A DNA stretch of 64,000 bases from JBASEY01 sp049652745 (GCA_049652745.1 JBASEY010000042.1:1-64000), one strand, 5' to 3'; positions 35,710 through 45,678 are shown, counted from the stretch's first letter. Program-made: numbers and translations. Notes: generated by a model from the letters alone, not told the origin.

Positions 35710-37456
35710 CGTTGATCATTACCCCTGAAACCTTGTTTGGGTTTGATTGGGAGATAAACAGATCCACCGGTCGCTTTGAAACACGGCTGTCAATCAGCCA
35801 TAAAGGTTTTCCTGGCAGCCAGTAACCGAGAGCATCATGTCGTATTCGGAGTTTGTTTATCGATTTGTACTCTTTGAATGCGGCGGTGACGGACAGGAAG
35901 GCATTTGCTTGTCCGGCAGCCTTTTCAACGGTTTCTTTCTGATAGCTTTCCGCCTGGATAATCATGGATGCCGCTTCACCGGTCGTCAAAGGAAGAGTTT
36001 CCTTATAATAACCTCTAGCCTGCTCGATAGATGTTTCCAGATCCTCCTGGGCGCTTATGACATCTTCGAATGCGGGAGCCACTTCCATTGGCGGATGTAC
36101 ATCCAGAAAACAGATTTGCACAATTTCAATACCCAGATTGGCGGCATCCGCCGAGGATTGAATTGACTCGGTCACCGTCTGTTCAAATTTTTTACGACCA
36201 TAAGCCAAAATATCGAAGAGCGAATGTTGAGCGGCCAGCCGGCACAGGATCTCGTACGACATCAACTCTAGCTGACTTTCCGGTTCGACGGCCGAATACA
36301 GATATGCGCCGACATCGACAACCCGGTAGTGCAGATTGGCTGCCAGCTCAACAATAGCGCCGTCACCTGTTAAAACAGAGTATTCTTTTAGATAATGCGC
36401 TTTAGTCCATAAGATAATATCCGTTCTTTCTTTCGTCACATATCCCAGGCGCATCCAGCGAACGGAATCCGTATCGATACGCTTGATACGGCTGATGGGT
36501 CTTGGCCAATCATAGTGTAATCCGGGGCCGACCGGGTTTTTGATATCGATAGGTTTTCCCAACCGTTCAACAATTGCTTGTTCACTGTAAGAAACGATAT
36601 AAAAACCGGATATTATCCAGATGAACACGGCCAGAATCAGTGCTGATCGGATGAAATTTCGGCGGAGTTTTTTTGTTTTTTCATGATTTTTCAGATCGAA
36701 ATGATCGATCAGACGTGATATCAGGTGGTCTTTTTTTGTGTGTATATAACCCATAGTGAACATGATAGCCCTGTCTTCCACCGTTCGCTCTTCCGGCATG
36801 ACCTGATTACTTCGCGTCAGCATGATGGAAAAGGCGTTATAAAGAGTTTTCAAGGCAATTGCCAGAATCATCAGGGCAATAACACCGGCCATCCAGCGAT
36901 CGATTCGAAATTCCATTTGTTCGCTCAACAGAGAAACAAGAACCAATATCAAAGAATAGATATCGACTTTTGAATGATAGGCATCGGCGACCAGAGCTGG
37001 TGAACCGGTTTCTTTGCCGACGCTTTCTTCAAAACGGAACCGAATATAACTGAATAGCATCAAGATCAGGACAATAGCTGCCGCGATAAGCGGATATCGA
37101 ATAGTTTCCGGAGGGCCACCGAGAAAAACTTCCTTAAATACTCTTGCAGCCACGGCTGCCAAAGCGATTCCTATAATCACGCAGGCTCGAGGTTCCCATG
37201 AAGAGCGTCTGATGAAACGAGCCTGTTTGTCGGCGGCATCAGCATCTTTTATTTTTTCTTTTCGATCCAGAATCAGGGCGATAAACACCATGATAGTCGT
37301 GATCAAATCACCGAATGAGTGCCAGGCATCGGCCATAATGGATAGACTGCCGGTTATCGCCGCCAGGAAAAACTTGACGACAATGGATAACAAATCGACG
37401 AAAGCGACGATTATTGCGGTTTTTTCTTGTTTCCTCATGCCATGTGTCATCTCCAC
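35702..37456 (-). CDS. Cation diffusion facilitator fused to an HflK-like SPFH domain
   Basis: The 584-residue product combines two families. Residues 10-215 form a CDF-type transporter with H46/D50 (DAWHSFGD) and H161/D165 (DAYHSKVD), which match the four metal-site ligands of CDF proteins. After a charged linker, residues 270-290 form the SPFH membrane anchor and 290-540 an HflK-like SPFH domain with a C-terminal coiled coil. The usual CDF cytoplasmic domain is missing and appears replaced by the SPFH part. The start is a GTG at 37456; ATG 37450 or 37438 are alternatives. Confidence 0.88.
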   Translation of the reverse strand: MEMTHGMRKQEKTAIIVAFVDLLSIVVKFFLAAITGSLSIMADAWHSFGDLITTIMVFIALILDRKEKIKDADAADKQARFIRRSSWEPRACVIIGIALAAVAARVFKEVFLGGPPETIRYPLIAAAIVLILMLFSYIRFRFEESVGKETGSPALVADAYHSKVDIYSLILVLVSLLSEQMEFRIDRWMAGVIALMILAIALKTLYNAFSIMLTRSNQVMPEERTVEDRAIMFTMGYIHTKKDHLISRLIDHFDLKNHEKTKKLRRNFIRSALILAVFIWIISGFYIVSYSEQAIVERLGKPIDIKNPVGPGLHYDWPRPISRIKRIDTDSVRWMRLGYVTKERTDIILWTKAHYLKEYSVLTGDGAIVELAANLHYRVVDVGAYLYSAVEPESQLELMSYEILCRLAAQHSLFDILAYGRKKFEQTVTESIQSSADAANLGIEIVQICFLDVHPPMEVAPAFEDVISAQEDLETSIEQARGYYKETLPLTTGEAASMIIQAESYQKETVEKAAGQANAFLSVTAAFKEYKSINKLRIRHDALGYWLPGKPLWLIDSRVSKRPVDLFISQSNPNKVSGVMINDE

Positions 37457-37636
37457 TGTTTTCCAAGTCTATAAAACATACATCTCTAAATCAAACGACT
37501 TAAAAAATGTAAGCGCTTTTTAAGTTGAGAAGAGTGTGACCGAGGTGCTTTTCGGATAGCAGTTTGATATCGGACCGTCAAATGTGCTCCAATCGATTGG
37601 TGTAGGCTGAATGATCCTTTTCTAGCGAGGGACGTT

Positions 37637-38479
37637 ATGAGCGGAATAATATTTTTAAAGACGGAAAAACTCGATGAAATCAAAAATTTTTATCGAACCA
37701 GACTACAATGTGATCTTTGGTTGAACCAAAATACGTGCGTTGTGTTTCAACACGGCAATCTGTTACTGGGTTTCTGCGCAGCAGAAAATGCGGAAACATC
37801 GGGCTGTATAACATTCTTTTTCCCCACATCAGCCGATGTCGATCGTATGTACATAGCGATGAAAGATACCGCCGATGGTCCTCCAAGAAATAACGACCAG
37901 TTTCAAATATATCAGTTTTTTGCCAGGGACCCCGAAGCTAGACTGCTGGAATTTCAATGTTTTCAGCATCCGGTGAATCGACACATGACAGCATCTGAAC
38001 TATTGATGCGCCGTCGCAGCGTGCGGGATTTTTTACCGATTCCCGTATCGGATGAGATATTGGAACAGATTTTGGAAATCTGCCGATATGCTCCGACCTC
38101 GATGAATTCACAATCATATTATTTTAAGTTCATTTCCGATCCGGCGGTTCTGGCTTGGTTGGCTGGTGTACGCGGAATGCCGAGTGCACCGTTGGGGCGG
38201 GCGCCTATGGCGGTGGCGATCTGCGCCGATCCGGAAAAAACGAAACGACCGGACCAGGATGCAGTCATCGCAGCGTATCATTTTTTGCTTGCTGCACGGC
38301 ACTTTGGGTTGGGAACGTGCTGGGTAGCCGCGATGAATCGAGACGATGTAAAGGAGCGGCTTGAAATACCTCAACACTTTTACTTGTCAACCATAACACC
38401 GCTTGGATGGCCGAAATCTGTCAATCAAAATCTTCCTGATCGACGTGAAGGACAAAAAATACTTTGGGGTGGAGACTAA
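37637..38479 (+). CDS. VOC-domain and nitroreductase fusion protein
   Basis: This 280-residue protein has an N-terminal glyoxalase/bleomycin-resistance (VOC) half (about 1-112; KNFYRTRLQCDLWL, then ARLLEFQCF). It is joined to a flavin-dependent nitroreductase domain (about 117-280; RRRSVRDFLPIPVSDEIL, APTSMNSQSYYF, GLGTCWVA). The nitroreductase FMN-binding arginine cluster RRRS is intact. The VOC half is single and short, so its metal ligands may be incomplete. The reaction is unknown. The gene stands alone between the SPFH operon and the glycosyltransferase. Confidence 0.8.
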   Translation: MSGIIFLKTEKLDEIKNFYRTRLQCDLWLNQNTCVVFQHGNLLLGFCAAENAETSGCITFFFPTSADVDRMYIAMKDTADGPPRNNDQFQIYQFFARDPEARLLEFQCFQHPVNRHMTASELLMRRRSVRDFLPIPVSDEILEQILEICRYAPTSMNSQSYYFKFISDPAVLAWLAGVRGMPSAPLGRAPMAVAICADPEKTKRPDQDAVIAAYHFLLAARHFGLGTCWVAAMNRDDVKERLEIPQHFYLSTITPLGWPKSVNQNLPDRREGQKILWGGD

Positions 38480-38482
38480 GGT

Positions 38483-41473
38483 CTATTCCATACCTGGAAT
38501 GAACCCACTGAATGCTTTGCGGAAATTTTCCAGAGCTTTGTGTTCTCCTTCCGATCGTAGGCGCATGTCATATTCCAAAATCGACAGGTTGGGGTTGAGA
38601 TAAGGATCTTCGTATAGCGAGTTGCCCCATTTGGTCTGCATGTAAGTGATTTCCGCATTGAAACGAGGTCTGCGAACGGGATCGTTGTCGTCTAATCTGC
38701 TGATGCTCTCATGATGAATCAGGCGGGCGTAGGGTGTATATATTATTCGATAACCTCTGCGTCGAATTTCCATACATAAGTCGATATCCCCAAATGAAAC
38801 GGCGAGTTCTTCATTAAATCCCCCTGCTTCTTCAAAAACATCCTTTCTTGTCAGCAAACATGCAGCCGTCACAGCACTATAGTTTTTGACCATATTGGAA
38901 TGTCCGAAGTAAACACCGTTGTTCTCCTGCATGCCTTTGAACGGGTGTCCGGCAATCCCGCCCATTCCCAAAATGACCCCTGCATGTTGGATCAAACCAT
39001 TCGGATAAAGCAATTTTGCGCCGACCACACCGACTTCCTCTCGCTGACCATGCTCCATCATTGCCGTCAACCAGCCGCTTTGAGTAGCTTCAATATCGTT
39101 GTTTAAGAAAAGATAAACTTCAGCATCCGTATGCTGAACAGCATAATTGTTGATGGATGAAAAATTGAATCGACCGGGGTATCTGATCGATCGAAACATT
39201 TTGTTTTTGGTGTGCATTTTTTTCAGAAACGAGAGCAGCAGGGTGTCGTCGCTGTCATTATCGACAACCAAAATCTCGTAATTGGGGTAAACGGTGTGTT
39301 TTTCTATGGATGTAATGCTTGTGCTCAGAAGGTCTACGGCATTTCGTGTGGGTATAATTATGCACACTTTTGGATGGTTTTCGATCTGATATTTTACCCG
39401 GTAGGAGCCAGGTGAAAGCCCGTTTTCAACATGCGCCTTCAGGCCTCGTCTTTCGATAGCGGCTTGAAGCGCTTTGATGGAGCTTTCACGATACAAGCCA
39501 CCTTTCGCTTCCGGATCGACCGCCGTGGAATCGGGAACCATGCGCCAGTGATACAAAATTTTTGGAATATGAACGATACGACGAGCTTGTTCGGTGACAC
39601 GAAGATATAGGTCATAATCCTGGCTTCCATCGAAGCCTTCACGAAATCCTCCGACACTCTCGAAAAGCGACCTTCGTATCACAGAAAAATGGTTCAAATA
39701 GTTGTTGCATAAAAGAAGATCCGGATCGAAATCAGGTTTATAAAAGGGTTGACTGAATTCATCACCTTCCATATTGACTTTGTCCTCATCAGAATAGAAA
39801 TAATCCGTATCCGGCTTAAACTTGAGTTGAAGTGCGATTTCCATTAGAGCGTCAGGATCGAGCAAATCATCATGGTCTAGAAGGCAGACGAACTCACCCT
39901 TTGCCATTTGGGCCGCCCGGTTGGTGGCGACAGCGATACCGCCGTTCACCTCGCTGAACAGAAATCGAACTCTAGCAGGGTCTTTTTCAGCATATTCTTG
40001 AATGATTCGACGCGGTTCATCGTCAGGTGAAGCATCATCCACAATACATAATTCCCAGAAGGGATATCGCTGTGCTAAAACGGAATCGAGGGCGGCCCGC
40101 AATATTTTTTCTTCCGTGGCATAAACCGGCATCAGAATCGAAAAAAGATGCTTGATATCAAGTAATTGAATACGAGAATCCAATTGTTCGGAGTCTGTGC
40201 TTTCAGCGGCTTGTTTCTGCTTGATAAGTTGGTCTGTTTTAATTTTGTCGACAAACTCCGACAATGATTCCACCGGTGATTCAAAGTGCGGAGAAGCGGT
40301 TTTTCGAAACAACTTCGAAGCAAATTTCAAGGGGGCCAGTATGATCTGTCCCGTTCGAAACGATGCTGAATTTTTTACAGTATGAAGCCCTTTTTCAAAG
40401 TCTTTGAGATGCTCCATCATTTTGCAGCTCATCTGCTCGGATTGTTCAACCAGGCTGTTTATATAGGCATCTTTCTCTTGTATACAATTATCTTTTATAC
40501 GGATGGACATATCCTGTTTTCTTAATTGAATATGAGCGTTATCCAACTCATTTTGAAGTAGACGAATTGTCCGATGTAACTTGGTTAAAGAAAGAGCCTG
40601 TTCATAATGAATATGACCGAACTCCAAGATGGTTTTACCGGAAAATTCCAGATATCGACTGACGATAGTGTTCAGTTCTCTTATCGAGTCTGATTTCTTT
40701 TCTCGGATTTCGTCGTGTATTTGGGTTAGACCATCGGCAAAAGAGCTCGTACGGCAATCGGGATTTTTAAATATGACAACCATATCCCGGTATCCGGGCG
40801 CTGAAATGCAAACCGGTTCAGCCAGAGGTAAAAGCTCGTATTCAAAATTCATAACGGCTTCAGGGCCGCTGCTAAGTTGGAGAAGATGCTTTACCGCCAT
40901 GACAAGCCGCCACTTGCCAAGATCACCGTTCATAAAAGAGGTGTATTCAAGCCCCCGCTTTTTCAAAATGGAAAGAAAGGCTTCCATCTCCGGTAAACCG
41001 TTTTCAAGATGCTCCTGCAGCATAGGGTTGACTGAATTCAATAAAACTTTATGGTACTCAGCCAGCCAGCGATCGGCGGCAATACGCAGATCATGATAAA
41101 AAGGCGCTCCCAGCAATAAGACATTTGATGTCACGCGCAGCGCTTCATCCAAAAATGTCGATCGTCTTGTTGGATGAATATGTTCGAAAACGTCCATACA
41201 CAGCGTCAACTCGAAAGCGTTATCGTCAAAAGGGAGCGGTTGGTCGGGTGAAATGGGCGAATATCCAGGTAACTCTGCAGCAACCGTATCGACAACTGAG
41301 CAATTGCAATTTTCCAGTATCCGATGAGAGGGTAACACGGGTTCACCGGCAAGTGTTTTGAAATAACCTCCGATATCCAGAATGTTGGGTTTTGGAGCTG
41401 ACTCTCGAAGCAGCTCCAGGACCAATGCTGCGCCGCGATATCTCTCAACCTGATCAAATGTCAACCCTTTCAT
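38483..41473 (-). CDS. Multidomain methyltransferase, coiled coil and twin GT2 glycosyltransferase
   Basis: This 996-residue soluble protein probably builds a surface polysaccharide. Residues 30-200 resemble a class I methyltransferase (ILDIGGYFKTL, then LTLCMDVFEHIH). A coiled coil follows at about 290-350. The first GT2 domain (about 440-690) has FSILMPVY, IVDDASPDD and a clear LLDHDD metal motif. The second (about 700-960) has VCIIIPTRN, VVDNDSDD and FLNNDIE, with the family C-terminal FGDIDLCMEIRRRGY. Similar proteins occur in O-antigen and exopolysaccharide loci. Confidence 0.87.
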   Translation of the reverse strand: MKGLTFDQVERYRGAALVLELLRESAPKPNILDIGGYFKTLAGEPVLPSHRILENCNCSVVDTVAAELPGYSPISPDQPLPFDDNAFELTLCMDVFEHIHPTRRSTFLDEALRVTSNVLLLGAPFYHDLRIAADRWLAEYHKVLLNSVNPMLQEHLENGLPEMEAFLSILKKRGLEYTSFMNGDLGKWRLVMAVKHLLQLSSGPEAVMNFEYELLPLAEPVCISAPGYRDMVVIFKNPDCRTSSFADGLTQIHDEIREKKSDSIRELNTIVSRYLEFSGKTILEFGHIHYEQALSLTKLHRTIRLLQNELDNAHIQLRKQDMSIRIKDNCIQEKDAYINSLVEQSEQMSCKMMEHLKDFEKGLHTVKNSASFRTGQIILAPLKFASKLFRKTASPHFESPVESLSEFVDKIKTDQLIKQKQAAESTDSEQLDSRIQLLDIKHLFSILMPVYATEEKILRAALDSVLAQRYPFWELCIVDDASPDDEPRRIIQEYAEKDPARVRFLFSEVNGGIAVATNRAAQMAKGEFVCLLDHDDLLDPDALMEIALQLKFKPDTDYFYSDEDKVNMEGDEFSQPFYKPDFDPDLLLCNNYLNHFSVIRRSLFESVGGFREGFDGSQDYDLYLRVTEQARRIVHIPKILYHWRMVPDSTAVDPEAKGGLYRESSIKALQAAIERRGLKAHVENGLSPGSYRVKYQIENHPKVCIIIPTRNAVDLLSTSITSIEKHTVYPNYEILVVDNDSDDTLLLSFLKKMHTKNKMFRSIRYPGRFNFSSINNYAVQHTDAEVYLFLNNDIEATQSGWLTAMMEHGQREEVGVVGAKLLYPNGLIQHAGVILGMGGIAGHPFKGMQENNGVYFGHSNMVKNYSAVTAACLLTRKDVFEEAGGFNEELAVSFGDIDLCMEIRRRGYRIIYTPYARLIHHESISRLDDNDPVRRPRFNAEITYMQTKWGNSLYEDPYLNPNLSILEYDMRLRSEGEHKALENFRKAFSGFIPGME

Positions 41474-41667
41474 ACAAAATCACTCCTGACAACATGTTTG
41501 CATCAATACGAACAGAATGCTCACTCGGCTTTCGCAAACCGAATGCTCTAGCTTTCACCGATAGATTACCTGTATCCAATGTAATTAAAAAGAGCTATTG
41601 CTCGTTAGCGATCACCGAACGATTAAATAGGGGCTTTGAACTACCGGCGAGTTCTGATTCCTGCTCT

Positions 41668-41695
41668 TTTACAACCGGCGTTTTACCGCTAGAAT
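41668..41695 (+). promoter_or_regulatory. Sigma-70 promoter of the 41752-44685 gene set
   Basis: TTTACA (41668-41673) and TAGAAT (41690-41695) are separated by 16 bases, each matching five of six consensus bases. They lie 57 bases upstream of ATG 41752. Confidence 0.5.
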
Positions 41696-41751
41696 AAGCC
41701 TGTTTCATTTTGCGCTTCAAAGTAAAGCGTATTCGTGGAGACCTTTTATCA

Positions 41752-42447
41752 ATGGCGCGTCAACATGTTTTTATCTCTGCTTTTCTAGCCGTGATTATCA
41801 CGGTAATGCCTTTGGCTGCCCTTTATCTTTTCGGTTTGGCTGTTCCCTCGGTGTTTCAATCCAAATTTGATTCTCCGGCGCCATCACTGCACCAGGGCGA
41901 TATCTGGACACAAACGTTCTTTTTTCCAGACATGCCTGTGACTGGAATTACACTGCGTCCTGGGACGTACGGGGGCGGCGGCTTTGGAGTGGTGACGGCT
42001 TGGATAGGCCCGGAGAGTGATTTTGAAGCCGGAGACCGCCGATTGTCAGGTCGGGAATTTATCATCGATATCGAACGGACAGATGACTCTAAACCACAGA
42101 CCTATAGTTTTTCTTCAGTTCGATACGAAAAGGGAACGCCGGGAGTGCTGGTGTTGGTTGGAACCGATATTCCTCCGAAAAATGTCTTTACGTTATGGCA
42201 ATATTCAGATAACAAGTATCCTGATAGCCATTTCAGTATTAACGGCAATCGGCAACAGGGAGACATTTTTTTTAAAATCCTTTCACCGGTTCGAGGTCTG
42301 GATATTTTCCGAATGATCAAATCCCGCTGGCAGTCTGGTTTCCGAATTGAAAGCGCTTGGCCGATACTCTCCATTTTTCTATGGACTGCGGCGTTAAGTA
42401 CAGGGTTGTATTTATTGCTGTCTTGCCGCGGTCAGGGTGTGTCGTGA
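41752..42447 (+). CDS. Membrane protein of unknown function with extracytoplasmic domain
   Basis: I do not recognise this family. The protein of about 231 residues has a transmembrane segment near each end (about 7-28 and 202-222), with about 170 residues of likely beta-sandwich between them. It starts at ATG 41752 after GTGGAG; a TTG at 41710 is less likely. The gene overlaps the next by four bases (GTGA). It probably works with the two genes that follow, which encode an anchored TPR protein and a polytopic membrane protein. Confidence 0.65.
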   Translation: MARQHVFISAFLAVIITVMPLAALYLFGLAVPSVFQSKFDSPAPSLHQGDIWTQTFFFPDMPVTGITLRPGTYGGGGFGVVTAWIGPESDFEAGDRRLSGREFIIDIERTDDSKPQTYSFSSVRYEKGTPGVLVLVGTDIPPKNVFTLWQYSDNKYPDSHFSINGNRQQGDIFFKILSPVRGLDIFRMIKSRWQSGFRIESAWPILSIFLWTAALSTGLYLLLSCRGQGVS

Positions 42448-43361
42448 AAAGGCCGTTCTGGAAAAGGCCTTTTTTGGGGTTCGTATCACCTTGGATCGTC
42501 ATGACAGCGCTGATATTTTTTCTTCATCATATCGGGCAGCCTTTTCGTCATGCGCGTTCTGCCCTGCTGGTCACGTATCATGAAATGTTGCGGCATTATC
42601 ACCAGGCAGCGGTTGAGATGGCCGGGTGGGATAAGGGTACTGATGCAGCGACGGATTTTTGGCGAGTGGACAGTTACCGAAGCGCTGGAATGAGTATGCT
42701 TTTGAGCGGTAATTTCGATGAAGCGGTCGAATGGTTCAGTAGGATTGCTCGGAACGAGGGTGTATCCGACAAGAGCCATCATGATTATTTTGCCTTGATA
42801 TACAGAGGTATTTGTTACCATAAAATCGGAATGTCCGATCGGGCTTACGAGGATTGGTCTCTTGCTTTTCGATCGATACCGGAGCGGCATGATGCGTTTA
42901 TTGTGACAGGTCACAGTCGATTGTTGGAAGGGGATTTTATCAGCGCTCAGGCTCATTACATGCGTGCCTTGGAGTTGGGCGGTCAACTGGGCCCTATTTA
43001 TGCCGATATAGGTGATGCTTGGCGATATATCGGCAACATGGCATTGGCTGCCGATTATTACCGTATGGGGCTTCAAGAGGATCCGGTCGATGTGTTTTGT
43101 AGATTGAGGCAGGGTGAACTCGCCTTGATAGTCGACAACAATCCGGCGGCAGCATTGCGTGAATGTGCTCTGATCAGAAACTCGATGCCCAATCTGAGTG
43201 TTGTCGAGCAGCTTGAATCGGCAGCCCGCGAATGGGTTCCCGGCAATCGGCTTGAACACATACCAGCCGCACGCTTTGTCTCGGGCCCGGCTTATACGTG
43301 GAAAGTGTCGCCGTCCCGCCTGTACTTCGAATTTTTCCGGGAGGATTGGCATGGCTGGTGA
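42444..43361 (+). CDS. Membrane-anchored TPR protein
   Basis: This protein of about 305 residues is started at GTG 42444, which overlaps the previous stop as GTGA and follows AGGG. A hydrophobic anchor lies at about residues 15-30, then TPR-like repeats (YRSAGMSMLLSGNFDEAVEW, YRGICYHKIGMSDRAYEDW, YADIGDAWRYIGNMALAADY). A hydrophobic/aromatic C-terminal tail follows. The function is unknown. Its end overlaps the next gene by 11 bases. Confidence 0.7.
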   Translation: MKRPFWKRPFLGFVSPWIVMTALIFFLHHIGQPFRHARSALLVTYHEMLRHYHQAAVEMAGWDKGTDAATDFWRVDSYRSAGMSMLLSGNFDEAVEWFSRIARNEGVSDKSHHDYFALIYRGICYHKIGMSDRAYEDWSLAFRSIPERHDAFIVTGHSRLLEGDFISAQAHYMRALELGGQLGPIYADIGDAWRYIGNMALAADYYRMGLQEDPVDVFCRLRQGELALIVDNNPAAALRECALIRNSMPNLSVVEQLESAAREWVPGNRLEHIPAARFVSGPAYTWKVSPSRLYFEFFREDWHGW

Positions 43362-44685
43362 CACGCACAGACCGATCTTTCGATATTGGCTGCCCTGGCT
43401 GCTGCTTTTTGTCATAACAGCATTTATGTTTGCCCTCTGGACGCCTCCGTTTCTTTACCCTGATGAACCGACACATTTGATCAGTTGTATGGAACGAACG
43501 AATCCTGCAGCTCGAGAATCGTTGGAAAAGCACATTTTATCGTCTATGACCGAACATGATTTTTGGGAACGCGTCGGTGTAGATTTTCCTTCGGTTCAAC
43601 CGGACAAATTCTATCAGGCGCCTTTGCTGAGAATCGTGCCGACACAGTTTTCCAAACCTTTATTGTATTATCGGATTGCCGGCTTAATTCTTGAAAAAAC
43701 CGGCAATCAGGATGTCCTTTCAGCTCTTTTTATCCTTCGAGGACTCGGTGTTTTTCTTACAGCGATAGCCGCCGTTTTTTGGGGTTTGATCGTTGTAGAG
43801 GTTTTCCCGGATAGTCGATGGCAAGCGCTTGCCATGTCAACGATGGCGGTACCGCAATATGTTTGGATGGCCGGGTCGGTGAATGCATCGGCTTTGGCCT
43901 GGATCAGCGGGAATATGATGCTGTTATCGGCATTGTGGTTGGTGCGACCGGAACGCCGTTACGCTGGATGGGGGTTGGCTCTTGCTGCAAGTGTTTTAGC
44001 CTCTGTTTCTCATCAAGCCGCTCTACCGCTTTTATTTGTCTGCGTCGCCGGTATCATACTGGGAAGACATCGTGTTCAACGCCATCGTGTTCCGTGGTGG
44101 ACTTGGTCGTTTATCGGTATCGGATCGGCCTGCACATTTTTTCTGATTTTAGTCTATAAACCCGTCGTCATCAGGGAATATGCTCTTCGGCTAACAGAGC
44201 TTTTTTGGGGCCTTCGCGACAGTGGAGCGATACCTTGGAACATTCCCTGGCTGACTCGATTCCTGGCAGGCTTTGTGCGGAGTGCGATTTTGAATTTTGG
44301 ATGGATGTCGTTGGAAGGACCAGAGTGGATTTACTATGTTTATGGAATCCTATCGATAGCGGCGATTACGGGATGGATTTGTATGTTGCTCCGTCGCAAA
44401 AAACCTGAGATGTTGCGTGATGGACTACAGGCAGTCATACTGGTGATCGGTATGTTGACAATGTTCATAGCATCGACTGTAAGCTTTTTTTTAAAGGGCA
44501 GCCTGTCTCAGGGACGATATCTTTTTCCAGCCCTGCCGGCCTTTGGAGTTGTCATGGCAGCAGGGCTGAGCGGTTTGGTATCGAAATCGTGGCATCGTTT
44601 AACCATAACCATTAGTGTTTCATTTTTATGGGGTGTTGTTTTCTGGAGCTTATTTCACGTTTTGATCAAAGGTTTTTATTTTTAA
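43351..44685 (+). CDS. DUF2142-like polytopic membrane protein
   Basis: This protein of about 444 residues has roughly ten transmembrane segments. The first loop carries FLYPDEPTHLI, the acidic P-D-E-x-x-H motif of DUF2142, a group of predicted GT-C-like glycosyltransferases. I start at ATG 43351, eight bases after GGGAGG; longer in-frame starts lie within the TPR gene. It ends the coupled three-gene set starting at 41752. A role in lipid-linked sugar transfer is inferred from fold resemblance only. Confidence 0.72.
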   Translation: MAGDTHRPIFRYWLPWLLLFVITAFMFALWTPPFLYPDEPTHLISCMERTNPAARESLEKHILSSMTEHDFWERVGVDFPSVQPDKFYQAPLLRIVPTQFSKPLLYYRIAGLILEKTGNQDVLSALFILRGLGVFLTAIAAVFWGLIVVEVFPDSRWQALAMSTMAVPQYVWMAGSVNASALAWISGNMMLLSALWLVRPERRYAGWGLALAASVLASVSHQAALPLLFVCVAGIILGRHRVQRHRVPWWTWSFIGIGSACTFFLILVYKPVVIREYALRLTELFWGLRDSGAIPWNIPWLTRFLAGFVRSAILNFGWMSLEGPEWIYYVYGILSIAAITGWICMLLRRKKPEMLRDGLQAVILVIGMLTMFIASTVSFFLKGSLSQGRYLFPALPAFGVVMAAGLSGLVSKSWHRLTITISVSFLWGVVFWSLFHVLIKGFYF

Positions 44686-44742
44686 AACGTGAGCATTTGA
44701 AAATATTTCTTTATTAAGAGCTGTGTCTAAAAAAAACAGGTT

Positions 44743-45540
44743 TTATTTTCTACATATTAACAGTGTGGCGTATCCAGGAATGCCAAGCGCCCGCCATAGA
44801 AAATCCAACCGTGTGAACAGCCAGACAAAAGGATAGATCGCTGAATAGAAAGCCAGTTGTTTTCGATGTTTTTGTACTTCTTCAGCACTGCCGGGAGTAA
44901 TATGGCCATCTCGTTTTTCAACGGTTTTTCCTCGCATAAATTTAATGAAAGCGAAATTGATCAAAAACTCCACGAGTTCCGTAAAAAATCGTGAATAAGT
45001 TGTAGCTTGTTCAACTTTCAATCCTGCTTCGGTAAACATTTTTATCAATTCTTCCAACGTGTATCCTTCCACCACATGACCATATTGATCCGGTGTCAAT
45101 CCGCTGAGATTTTTTAGTTTATTGACCAGGTAAAAAGGGCCTGTCGCTGGCGTCGACAAGATTAACACCCCGTTGTTTTTCAAGACTCTGACCATTTCTT
45201 CGGCAAAAGAAACATCGTCTTTGATGTGTTCTAAGATATCTAATGATACGATGACGTCAAAACTGGCTGACGGGTGAGGAATACTGTTCGGTGAAATCAC
45301 GGCGACTTTAGGGCCGACAAGATCGCGGGTGGCTTTGACATTCACGAAATCCAAATCTTCATGAAACCAAACGCCGCCTTCGTTTTTCAGGAAGTAGCTT
45401 ATTGTTCCTTTTGCGCAGCCAAGGTCCAGACATCGACAACCTGTCATATCCGGTAAAATTTTCTTTATAATCCGCCATTTTTCTTTCTTTTTAAGCGTTT
45501 TTTTGAACATTTTCAGTTGCCAAGCTTCGGAGCCCGCCAT
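44743..45540 (-). CDS. Class I SAM-dependent methyltransferase
   Basis: This methyltransferase of about 265 residues has the motif CLDLGCAKGTISYFL, the acidic residue in HEDLDFVN, and VIVSLDILEHIKDD typical of UbiE/Methyltransf_11 proteins. The C-terminal third is hydrophobic and basic, suggesting membrane association and perhaps lipid or polyprenyl substrates. I start at ATG 45540, nine bases from GAGGGGG; ATG 45546 and a start at 45642 are alternatives. It lies among polysaccharide genes and may act there. Confidence 0.75.
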   Translation of the reverse strand: MAGSEAWQLKMFKKTLKKKEKWRIIKKILPDMTGCRCLDLGCAKGTISYFLKNEGGVWFHEDLDFVNVKATRDLVGPKVAVISPNSIPHPSASFDVIVSLDILEHIKDDVSFAEEMVRVLKNNGVLILSTPATGPFYLVNKLKNLSGLTPDQYGHVVEGYTLEELIKMFTEAGLKVEQATTYSRFFTELVEFLINFAFIKFMRGKTVEKRDGHITPGSAEEVQKHRKQLAFYSAIYPFVWLFTRLDFLWRALGIPGYATLLICRK

Positions 45541-45678
45541 AACCATCTTCCCCCTCGCGAATGAATTCTTGGGTTTTGGAGAACATGTTTCAACTCGTTG
45601 GGCACATGTTAAAACACGGGGTCTTATAAATAATTGAAACAAGGCAAGAATTCAAACGTGTGTTTGGAGTCGGCAATC

